A DNA stretch of 23,719 nucleotides from a virus. Below the pieces are notes generated by a model. It saw nothing but the letters and a program-made list of their open reading frames with translations, searched no databases and was not told the origin of the DNA. The position numbers and the translations under genes were made by a program. Location of the stretch: positions 1-23,719 of IMG/VR virus record IMGVR_UViG_3300027759_000425; one strand, written 5' to 3'. Positions 7,366 through 13,729 of this stretch are shown here, in pieces (positions within the stretch are counted from its first letter, which is position 1; each line of letters opens with the position of its first letter).

Positions 7366-7944
7366 CTATAGTATCTGCGCCACAGTCAAAACTGTACCTG
7401 GCGCTGCGGGATATGCTGGGGAAGTGCTGGCGGCGTAGGTTGCAATCTGAGCATAACCTAGCTTGGACAGTCCGTACAGTTCGAAATATTCGCCAGCGGC
7501 AAACGCGTAGGTGAAGTTTACGGCCATCAAAACGCTACCTGCTACGCCCGCGTGCTGGGATGGAACCGTCGCGCGTCTAGCGGTGGCGGCAACATCCGCG
7601 CCGTTGACGCGAAGCCAGACGGTCATATCGTCGTCATTGGACGCATCATTGTTGGTTAATTGGAGCGAAGCATTGATGATGTACCGGCCCGCCTCCACGA
7701 CAGTGACGCGCGACGACGCCAACGTAAACCCATGCGTGGCGTAGGTAAGCCCTACCGGCACAATGGTGGGCGTGTCCGCCGCCCAAGCCGTGCTAGTGGT
7801 GTCGTAGAACGCGGCGTTGGTCACTGCTGCCGCAGCGACGTTGTACAGGTATTCAAAGTACCGAAACCATTCGCGTGAGGGCGTCCGGTTGTCGTCTTCC
7901 GTAATGAAAACGCGCGAGCCAGGGATGCGGGTTTCGTTAAGCAT
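7366..7944 (-). CDS. C1q/TNF-like jelly-roll protein in the tail-needle position
   Basis: A 192-residue protein. The N-terminal 40 residues contain NRTPSREWFRYFEYLYN, an aromatic helical segment I associate with small phage tail proteins. The C-terminal ~110 residues have the strand pattern of C1q/TNF-like jelly rolls: GRYIINASLQLTN, MTVWLRVNG, VNFTYAFAAGEYFELYG. It lies immediately after the gp10 gene, where P22 and Sf6 encode the gp26 tail needle; the Sf6 needle ends in a TNF-like knob. The long trimeric coiled coil of a true needle is missing, so it may be a knob or tail-tip protein. The ATG at 7944 overlaps the gp10 stop by 8 bases and is preferred to the in-frame TTG at 7959. Confidence 0.68.
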   Translation of the reverse strand: MLNETRIPGSRVFITEDDNRTPSREWFRYFEYLYNVAAAAVTNAAFYDTTSTAWAADTPTIVPVGLTYATHGFTLASSRVTVVEAGRYIINASLQLTNNDASNDDDMTVWLRVNGADVAATARRATVPSQHAGVAGSVLMAVNFTYAFAAGEYFELYGLSKLGYAQIATYAASTSPAYPAAPGTVLTVAQIL

Positions 7945-9475
7945 TGGTGGCGCTCGCAATCAGCTTTGCGCCCATGATGTAGACCGGCACCGGGTCTGTC
8001 CCAGAGATCTCGTACACCCGGTCGCGGATCTTCTGGGTCATGCCAAGCCTGCGCCACAGAACGCGCTTGCCGTACTCGCCAATCATACCCATAGGCCGCC
8101 AATGTTCGTTAGACCAAGTATGGCCGCCGTCATCAGACCAACGCAGCATAATTTGAGGGTCTGTCCCCTGCACAATCACTGCGGTTGTTGTCTCTTCGGA
8201 CTCCCCACTGATAGCATCTGCGGACACCGCGTTTGACGATATGCTGCTAAGATACGTAGTTACCGCAGGCGTTCCGCCGTCCAAACCCACGCCTGACTCG
8301 CAATCAAGTTGCAGGCTGTGCTGGGCGGTGCGCGTCAGATTGTTGGTGTTGGGGGGCAACGCCCGCCACGAACGCAGCCATTTTTGGGTACGTCCGCCAT
8401 CCGCAAACAGCGTCAGATCGTATGTGTAGATCTCGCCAGATTGGTAATCGCCTAAAGTGATGGCGTTGTTGAAGAACGTCTGACACGCTGCGCGTTGGCG
8501 GGTAAAATCGCCGTTGGCATATCCGGCACGTTCGTGCCACGCATTTGTAGCTACATCGTACACCCACGTTGCGTTGGCGGACGGGAAAGATAGGACGTAG
8601 AAAGCGTGGCCGTCTTGCTGGTATGTATACGCTGTTGCGTCGCTGATGTTCGGATATTGCTGGATCTGCCACTCGACAGCGTGGGTGCTGACGCGGACGC
8701 CGCTGTAACCTTTGGCACGGTAAACAATGCCTTTGCCGCGTGTGTCTGCACCCAACCAAAAAACTGAGTTGTCGAGCTTGGCGACGGAGTACGTAGCGGC
8801 GCACCCGGTCTCCATGAACGCGCCTTGAATGCGCTGGAGGGGAAACCCCGCATTGCCCGCGTTGTACCAGACCTCAACCGTATTAACACCAAATAGCCAA
8901 GCTTCAGAGTGATCCGCAATGGAGGACACCAGATTGTCAGGCGAACCTTCCGCGCTGGCAAAGTCCAACGGGTCAATCGACGTACCGTCGAGAATGGCCG
9001 TGGACCACACAAGTTGGCTGTTTGGCTCTATGTAGATGAAATACCCATCCAGATATGAGACCGTCACCGCGCCCGTGAAATCGGGATCGGTGATTTGACC
9101 AAAAGCGTTTGTGGTGTTGTTGAAAATATAGCTGGGGCCATTGCAAGCTACAAAGAGCTGGATGCCGTTGTCTGCCATCGACACGGGGCCGTCGTTGGCG
9201 ACCGTACCCAACATAATCGCACGGTAACTGGTATCGACTTGGTACAGGCTATTGCCTGAGACAACGTACATGTAGTTGCCGTAGGAATGCAGCCCACGAA
9301 TCGGCCCTGTACCGATAGTAGCAAGCGTCCGCAACCCAGGCGCACGTTGAAGAAATGCGGAGGTTTTGCCGCCAGAATCCTCCGGCAGTACTTCGGGGAA
9401 CATGTTGATCATGCGGCTGTCCGCAGCGTTGACGCTGCGGGCCGTATACGCGGAGCCAAGGATGGGCGTCTGCAT
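7937..9475 (-). CDS. Packaged-DNA stabilization protein, P22 gp10-like tail hub
   Basis: A 512-residue protein (P22 gp10 has 472) with the family N-terminus: GSAYTARSVNAADSRMINMF, then EDSGGKTSAFLQRAPGLRTL. The remainder is a series of beta-propeller-like repeats rich in Gly, Tyr and Trp (for example GLHSYGNYMYVVSGNSLY and DYQSGEIYTYDL). In P22, gp10 binds below gp4 to extend the portal channel, keeps packaged DNA inside and provides the needle attachment site. Gene order agrees: it follows the gp4-type gene with a TGATG overlap and precedes the gene in the gp26 position. Identification is strong from sequence style and synteny. Confidence 0.93.
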   Translation of the reverse strand: MQTPILGSAYTARSVNAADSRMINMFPEVLPEDSGGKTSAFLQRAPGLRTLATIGTGPIRGLHSYGNYMYVVSGNSLYQVDTSYRAIMLGTVANDGPVSMADNGIQLFVACNGPSYIFNNTTNAFGQITDPDFTGAVTVSYLDGYFIYIEPNSQLVWSTAILDGTSIDPLDFASAEGSPDNLVSSIADHSEAWLFGVNTVEVWYNAGNAGFPLQRIQGAFMETGCAATYSVAKLDNSVFWLGADTRGKGIVYRAKGYSGVRVSTHAVEWQIQQYPNISDATAYTYQQDGHAFYVLSFPSANATWVYDVATNAWHERAGYANGDFTRQRAACQTFFNNAITLGDYQSGEIYTYDLTLFADGGRTQKWLRSWRALPPNTNNLTRTAQHSLQLDCESGVGLDGGTPAVTTYLSSISSNAVSADAISGESEETTTAVIVQGTDPQIMLRWSDDGGHTWSNEHWRPMGMIGEYGKRVLWRRLGMTQKIRDRVYEISGTDPVPVYIMGAKLIASATNA

Positions 9476-10185
9476 CAGAAGTTTCCGGCGAAGATGTTAA
9501 ACCGCTGGCGGGTGCTGACGATAGCGTAGGGGATCGACATGATGTCGTCAGGATTGTTGATCCGCTTGAGATTGCGTTTGGAATACATTGCGATGCGATT
9601 AACCGTAGGTGGCGGTTCAATGCCAAACTCAGGGGCAATTTCGCAAGCCAAGTTGTACCGAAACGCTCGCAGGTAGCCGGGCGGAAAATACAATTCCGTC
9701 GCCAATGTTGCGGGTTGCGTCAACTGCGCCGCCGATATGAAGTGCCACTCCAACACCTTGGTAGGAACCGGGTAGATGTGCATGTCGACGTTGGGGAAAT
9801 TGGTATTGATCCACATTACCTGTGGAAAAGTGCTGGTCACAGTTTTGACCGCAATGCCGTCGTACTGCTGCTGGTTGATTATCTTGATGCCATACGAGAT
9901 GCCGGTGGAGGCATCTACAAAATACGTTGCGTCGTCCATCAGAACCGGGCGGTCGCCAACAAAGTCGCCGGAAGGGCCAAGAGTTTGGCTAATAAGGCCA
10001 GGCAGCCATGAAAACACTTGCTCTTGCGTCGTGAACGTCGCAAGTTTTTCCGTACCCCAAGAATCAATCATTTGATTGAGTGCGGACAGCGCGTCTTGTG
10101 ACGTACCAGCGGATGGCGTTTCACCTTCGGCTAAAACGCCAAGAAGGCGAAGGGCTCCGTTAATCTGATCCCCGGCTGTCGTCAT
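9475..10185 (-). CDS. Head-tail connector, P22 gp4-like tail accessory factor
   Basis: A 236-residue protein beginning MTTAGDQINGALRLLGVLAEGE, followed by QDALSALNQMIDSWG, the helical hairpin that defines the gp4 tail accessory factor family. The middle (VMWINTNFPNVDMHIYPVP) is beta-rich and the C-terminus (ELYFPPGYLRAFRYNLACEIAPEFG) is the second conserved helix. In P22, twelve gp4 copies bind the portal underside and close the DNA-filled head; a muramidase activity has been reported for P22 gp4. At 236 residues it is longer than P22 gp4 (166), as in many environmental homologues. The first 26 bases overlap the preceding small gene; the ATG lacks a strong Shine-Dalgarno sequence, so coupling to that gene is likely. 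Confidence 0.92.
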   Translation of the reverse strand: MTTAGDQINGALRLLGVLAEGETPSAGTSQDALSALNQMIDSWGTEKLATFTTQEQVFSWLPGLISQTLGPSGDFVGDRPVLMDDATYFVDASTGISYGIKIINQQQYDGIAVKTVTSTFPQVMWINTNFPNVDMHIYPVPTKVLEWHFISAAQLTQPATLATELYFPPGYLRAFRYNLACEIAPEFGIEPPPTVNRIAMYSKRNLKRINNPDDIMSIPYAIVSTRQRFNIFAGNF

Positions 10186-10378
10186 GGTTTGTCAATCCCT
10201 CATTCAGCGGCTTGCGACCGCGTCGCCGGGGCGCAAGTTTGTTTACCGGCTCTGATGCGTCAGAGAACGGGGCTTCGCCAAGAGTATAGCGGCTCCAGCC
10301 ATTCGTTTCATCATAAATCGCTTCGGCTTCCATAGTGGCGACTTTGGTGCCGTGAACTGGGTGGCGCATGTAAATCAT
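10160..10378 (-). CDS. Small conserved protein with MRHPxHGTKVA motif
   Basis: A 72-residue protein with N-terminal MIYMRHPVHGTKVATMEAEA and DETNGWSRYTLGE, and a basic C-terminal patch PRRRGRKPLNE. I recognise the HP.HG.KVA pattern from small proteins next to capsid and connector genes of other phages; it probably folds as a small beta unit, but I know no proven role. It lies directly after the terminator and overlaps the gp4-type gene by 26 bases, so translation of the two is probably linked. The ATG at 10378 has AGGT eight bases upstream; an ATG at 10369 is an alternative. Confidence 0.72.
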   Translation of the reverse strand: MIYMRHPVHGTKVATMEAEAIYDETNGWSRYTLGEAPFSDASEPVNKLAPRRRGRKPLNEGLTNHDDSRGSD

Positions 10379-10393
10379 GAATGTACCTGTTGG

Positions 10394-10421
10394 AAAAACG
10401 CCCCGCCTTGCGACGGGGCGT
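10394..10421 (-). terminator. Rho-independent terminator after the decoration-like gene
   Basis: An inverted repeat with a perfect 8-base-pair stem, ACGCCCCG at 10398-10405 and CGGGGCGT at 10414-10421, with an 8-base loop. On the minus strand the stem is followed by a run of five T. It starts 7 bases after the stop of the decoration-like gene and ends just before the ribosome binding site of the next gene. This is an intrinsic terminator or attenuator for leftward transcription from the coat region. Confidence 0.85.
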
Positions 10422-10428
10422 CAAAGGG

Positions 10429-10821
10429 TTAGTCAACGCGGTACAGGGTCCACGTCAAATCGCCGGTCTTACGGGCGAGGAAACGAGCGGACACGTTAGC
10501 CGCAATCGCCAACGAACCAACCGTAGACCAGCCAGTTCCGCCCACAACGGACACCGTGTTGGTGCCGCCGATGTTGATGATGACAACATCAAAACAGCTG
10601 TTGTCCTTGGCGCTGGTAACCAGAGCCTCAGTGAGAGCCGTCGTGGGGAGCGTCAGGTTAGCGACAGCGCCCGTGTAGGTGATGATGCCGGAAGTAAGTT
10701 CCGCAGCGGTAAGAGTAGCCGCAGCGGTCTTTGCAACGGGGGTAGACTGAACGCCAAGCGTGACTTCAGTAAGGTTACCGTCGCCGAGCTGGTAACCACC
10801 AGCGCCATTCGGAAGAGCCAT
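10429..10821 (-). CDS. Putative capsid decoration protein
   Basis: A 130-residue, Ala/Thr/Gly-rich beta protein beginning MALPNGAGGYQLGDGNLTEV and ending LARKTGDLTWTLYRVD. It has no charged helices and no signal peptide. Small beta proteins of this kind directly after the coat gene usually decorate the capsid surface, and this start sequence is familiar to me from other phage head modules. The ribosome binding site is excellent: AGGAG six bases before the ATG, in a TAGGAGAATAT leader shared with the gene starting at 13729. Placement between the coat gene and a terminator suggests high expression alongside coat. Role is inferred from position and composition. Confidence 0.72.
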   Translation of the reverse strand: MALPNGAGGYQLGDGNLTEVTLGVQSTPVAKTAAATLTAAELTSGIITYTGAVANLTLPTTALTEALVTSAKDNSCFDVVIINIGGTNTVSVVGGTGWSTVGSLAIAANVSARFLARKTGDLTWTLYRVD

Positions 10822-10851
10822 GATATTCTCCTAAACAGTTGAAAGGGAGAT

Positions 10852-10869
10852 CTGGGGCCGCAGCCCCAG
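10852..10869 (-). other. GC-rich intergenic hairpin between coat and decoration genes
   Basis: A perfect 7-base-pair inverted repeat, CTGGGGC and GCCCCAG, around a 4-base loop, in the 58-base gap after the coat stop. The sequence after it on the minus strand (ATCTCCCTTTC) is not a proper U-tract, so it is at most a weak terminator. It may stabilise or mark processing of the coat message. Confidence 0.55.
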
Positions 10870-10879
10870 AAAGAAGTGG

Positions 10880-12094
10880 TTAACCCCACATACGCACGGC
10901 CATAGGCGCGCGGATAACGGAGTAGCCGTAAAGAACGTCAATACGGCAAGGCATACGGTCGTTGTTGATGTCGTACTGGCGAACAATACGCATCGAGATG
11001 CCGTTGTGAACCTGACGAGAAGCCATGTCCACGCCCTGCGGCATGAGCAGATCGGCGGTGCCGAGCGTGATGGCGTTCTTGTTGTAGATAAGGTTCTGCG
11101 GATACGCGGTAGACGCCGCACCAAGGAAGGTGACCGCAGCGTTGTCCGCCGGGAACGCGTCCACGGTCGCCAGCGCCTGAGAGGCGGTGAAGATCGGGGG
11201 CGAGATCGCCACGTCCGTCCAAGCGCCGCTGGAAGCAGTGGCGGTGGCGGTGACAACGAACTGCTGCAAGCTGCCGGTGGTCTGACGGGTCTGCGGGTTG
11301 ACCGAGTACACGCCAGCAATGGTGAACACGTCGCCAGCCCGAATCGTAGCGGAAGCGGTGCCGCCATCAAGGCTGATGGTGGATGCGCCCTGCGTCGTAA
11401 CAGCGCCGTTGACGAGGATCGTGTCCGTGGTGGAGCGCGAGCCGGTCGTGTGCTGGACGATAGACTGAGACATGTTGATTTCGTCATAACCAAGAACCCC
11501 CTCGCCCATCATGCCGGTCTTGAACTGACGGCTGATCGTGCTAACGGGGTTAAAAAAGCCCTTCATGCCCTCGACCAGACCGGCGTTGGCAGCGGGGTTC
11601 ACAGTGGCGTAACGCTGGTCCATAGGGACGGCGTACTCGTTCAGCTTCTGCTGGGCCTGAAGCAGGACAAGCGAAGTAGCCGGGGTCGTGCCGGGGGTGC
11701 CAACCGAGCTGTAGATGTTCTGGTAGGCGTTCGCCACGTCCGCGTCCACGCTGGCAGCAAGCTGGCTGACGCGGGGCTTCAGAACGCGCTCTGCGAAGTC
11801 ATCCAACTGCATGGTGAGTTCGGCAGAGGTAAAGTTCACGCCAATGTGCTTCTGGGTAGAAACAGTCAGGGTCGTGAACTGCTCGTTATCGTCCTGAACC
11901 TGAAGCGCAGCACCGTTGGTAACGAGAGCGCGGTCGGGCAGGCGGATACGCAGCGTGGAGCCAATCTTCGCGCCTTCGACGGCGAAGCTGTCATCGTACT
12001 GGCGGTTCACGTTGCGCGAAAGCACCAGGTTGTTTTCAAGGATCTCCAGAGCCTTCCTGGTGATCATGTCGATTGTAAGAATGCTGTTAGCCAT
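10880..12094 (-). CDS. Major capsid protein, P22 gp5-like coat
   Basis: A 404-residue protein (P22 coat has 430) with the family N-terminus MANSILTIDMITRKALEILE, the segment GSTLRIRLPDRALVTNG, and QKHIGVNFTSAELTMQLDDF at the E-loop/spine part of the HK97 fold. A beta-rich insert around residues 215-320 (TILVNGAVTTQGAS, AGDVFTIAGVYSVNP) matches the place of the P22 insertion domain. The C-terminus ends DINNDRMPCRIDVLYGYSVI, typical for this family. It forms the icosahedral head on the scaffold encoded just upstream. The ATG has AAAGG seven bases before it. Identification is strong. Confidence 0.94.
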   Translation of the reverse strand: MANSILTIDMITRKALEILENNLVLSRNVNRQYDDSFAVEGAKIGSTLRIRLPDRALVTNGAALQVQDDNEQFTTLTVSTQKHIGVNFTSAELTMQLDDFAERVLKPRVSQLAASVDADVANAYQNIYSSVGTPGTTPATSLVLLQAQQKLNEYAVPMDQRYATVNPAANAGLVEGMKGFFNPVSTISRQFKTGMMGEGVLGYDEINMSQSIVQHTTGSRSTTDTILVNGAVTTQGASTISLDGGTASATIRAGDVFTIAGVYSVNPQTRQTTGSLQQFVVTATATASSGAWTDVAISPPIFTASQALATVDAFPADNAAVTFLGAASTAYPQNLIYNKNAITLGTADLLMPQGVDMASRQVHNGISMRIVRQYDINNDRMPCRIDVLYGYSVIRAPMAVRMWG

Positions 12095-12119
12095 TGGTCA
12101 GCCTTTCAGGCGTAGAGGG

Positions 12120-12887
12120 TTAGCGGAATTTCGAGGCTTCCAGCTTCTTTACCTGTCGCGCCCGCTCTGCGGCAATCCATTCTGACGTAGTCATCGTTTT
12201 GATCGACCGTGGGTCAGTGGTGTCGAAAGCGGGAGCGCCACTGCTACGGGCAGTGACAGGCGAAATAGGCGTGGGCGCACTCGAAGATTTCTTGACCGGC
12301 GGGTTTGAAACCAAGGTGGCTTCAATTTTACCGATCTCCTTGGCCTGCAAGATGGGCGACAAACGAGAAATGCGGTCTGCTTCTTTGGGGTTGGACCCTA
12401 GGTAATACGCTACGTCAGGACCAACATCAGAGGTCTGGATCGTCTCGGCCATCACGGTCGTGATGCGAAGGTTGGGGTTGTACGCGACCTGTTCAAAGTC
12501 ATCGTATTTGCCCCGCGCGTCCTCTTCGCGGTCGTGGTAAGCTTCTACGTATTCAGACCGCTGCTTTTGAACTTCCCGTTCCCGCAACATCTGTTCGGCG
12601 TATGCTTTCGCATAGGTTTCAACCGAATCAAACTGGTCGGGCGGCGGTAATTCAGAAAGCGCCGCAGGAGCAGACGCCTTTTGGGCTTGCTCCCGTTCCC
12701 ATTTACGCTGCTCTCTTGCGAGGCGCTTACCGACTATGGCGTCCAATTCTTCTTGGGTAAAAGATTTGGGCGTTTCAGTCGTTTGATCTTCCGGCCTTGT
12801 ATCATCAGCAACTGGAGCCGCCGTAGCTTCCTGTTCTGGCATGGACACCGGGGTGTCCACTGGGGCAAGCGTGTTGTCGTCGTTCAT
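12120..12887 (-). CDS. Capsid scaffolding protein
   Basis: A 255-residue acidic, highly charged protein. It has a disordered Thr/Pro/Asp-rich N-terminus (1-42), a helical segment FTQEELDAIVGKRLAREQRK near residue 43, a long coiled-coil-like region rich in Glu, Arg and Gln, the conserved GSNPKEADRISRLSPILQA, and a basic C-terminal helix ARQVKKLEASKFR. This layout and the position directly before the coat gene fit P22-type scaffolds, whose basic C-terminal helices bind coat subunits during procapsid assembly. P22 gp8 is longer (303 residues). The ATG has CGGAG upstream; 25 bases separate it from coat. Confidence 0.88.
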   Translation of the reverse strand: MNDDNTLAPVDTPVSMPEQEATAAPVADDTRPEDQTTETPKSFTQEELDAIVGKRLAREQRKWEREQAQKASAPAALSELPPPDQFDSVETYAKAYAEQMLREREVQKQRSEYVEAYHDREEDARGKYDDFEQVAYNPNLRITTVMAETIQTSDVGPDVAYYLGSNPKEADRISRLSPILQAKEIGKIEATLVSNPPVKKSSSAPTPISPVTARSSGAPAFDTTDPRSIKTMTTSEWIAAERARQVKKLEASKFR

Positions 12888-12925
12888 GGGTTACTCCGAG
12901 GAGTGCCTGGCTACCGGCCAGTCGG

Positions 12926-13414
12926 TTAAACAGAAAGGCCAGCCACTTTCTCTTGGAAAGCCTTCACACGGGCCTCAAGGGCCTGCGTAGCGGATGTCAG
13001 GTCAGCAGCACGGGCGTCAAGAGACGCCGCCGTAGCAGCCTGACGAAGTTCGGTAGCGTTGCAAGAAGCTTCTTGCCGAGACAGAAGATCTGCGCGGGCG
13101 GCAAGCGCCGCGTCGTTGTCCGCCTTGGCGGCGTCAAACGCCGCTCGGTCAGCTTTCAGCTGGGCCTGATCCTGCTTCAACGCCGCTTTGGCTTCCTTAG
13201 CCCCGGCAACCAGTTCGGCGGCAGCAATTTTGGCTGCGGCAAGTTCATCAGCAGCTTTGGCGCGATCCGCAACAGCGTCTTGGGCCGCAGACAACGCGCC
13301 CTGACGAATAGCCAGTTCGTCCCGCAACGCGGCCATCGTAGCCAAGTTCTTGGGAAGCTGGTTGGTAAAGTAGTCCATGTAGTCCATTGGGGCGCTATCC
13401 TGTGAGACGTTCAT
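12926..13414 (-). CDS. Alanine-rich coiled-coil protein of the head module
   Basis: A 162-residue protein. After a short N-terminal stretch with YMDYFTNQLPKNL, nearly the whole chain (residues 25-160) is one long Ala/Lys/Asp/Gln-rich coiled coil (ALKQDQAQLKADRAAFDAAK is typical). It has one cysteine and no membrane segment. Coiled-coil proteins of this type sit near scaffold or tail genes in many phages; possible roles are accessory scaffold, ejection protein or fibre stalk, and the sequence does not decide. It is 38 bases before the scaffold gene and its ATG has AAAGG six bases upstream. Confidence 0.7.
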   Translation of the reverse strand: MNVSQDSAPMDYMDYFTNQLPKNLATMAALRDELAIRQGALSAAQDAVADRAKAADELAAAKIAAAELVAGAKEAKAALKQDQAQLKADRAAFDAAKADNDAALAARADLLSRQEASCNATELRQAATAASLDARAADLTSATQALEARVKAFQEKVAGLSV

Positions 13415-13423
13415 GGGCCACCT

Positions 13424-13729
13424 TTAGGCGTAATAGCTGATGTTGAGCTTGGCTCCCGCCACCTGCTCAATGAACCGGATCATGGTAAGATCGCCGTCGT
13501 ACTGAAGCGTAACACCTACGGCGAGCGGCATACCCACAGACGTTGTAGGAACGATATTGTCGTCGCGCCAACGGACAGCCTGACCTTCGGGGGTAATGAG
13601 GGCGATTACAGGACGGCAATTCAAACCGTTGAGATCCACGGCAGGCACCGTCAGCGCCGTGGAAGAGCTGAGCGAGGTGATCTGCTGATAGCCTAACCTG
13701 GTAGTAATGGCTTTCAGGTTAATCGACAT
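13424..13729 (-). CDS. Small beta-rich virion protein
   Basis: A 101-residue protein, MSINLKAITTRLGYQQITSL to AGAKLNISYYA, with the conserved-looking core AVRWRDDNIVPTTSVGMPLA and LQYDGDLTMIRFIEQ. I have seen this pattern in small proteins of many phages and prophages, near capsid or fibre genes; it probably forms a compact beta sandwich, but its role is not known to me. The ATGATG at 13732-13727 offers two starts. AGGAG is three bases from the first and six from the second, identical to the spacing in the decoration gene, so I choose the second. It overlaps the TGA stop of the fibre gene by one base (TGATG). Confidence 0.72.
   Translation of the reverse strand: MSINLKAITTRLGYQQITSLSSSTALTVPAVDLNGLNCRPVIALITPEGQAVRWRDDNIVPTTSVGMPLAVGVTLQYDGDLTMIRFIEQVAGAKLNISYYA

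Noticed and set aside
7945-7959. TTG start at 7959 for the C1q-like gene
   Set aside because: The ATG at 7944 gives a conventional short overlap with the gp10 stop, and the extra residues are not domain-like.
11006-12115. 369-codon plus-strand open frame opposite the coat gene
   Set aside because: It is antisense to a clear P22-type coat gene, its product has the composition of a reverse-frame translation (His/Arg/Gly/Val rich) and matches no family I know.
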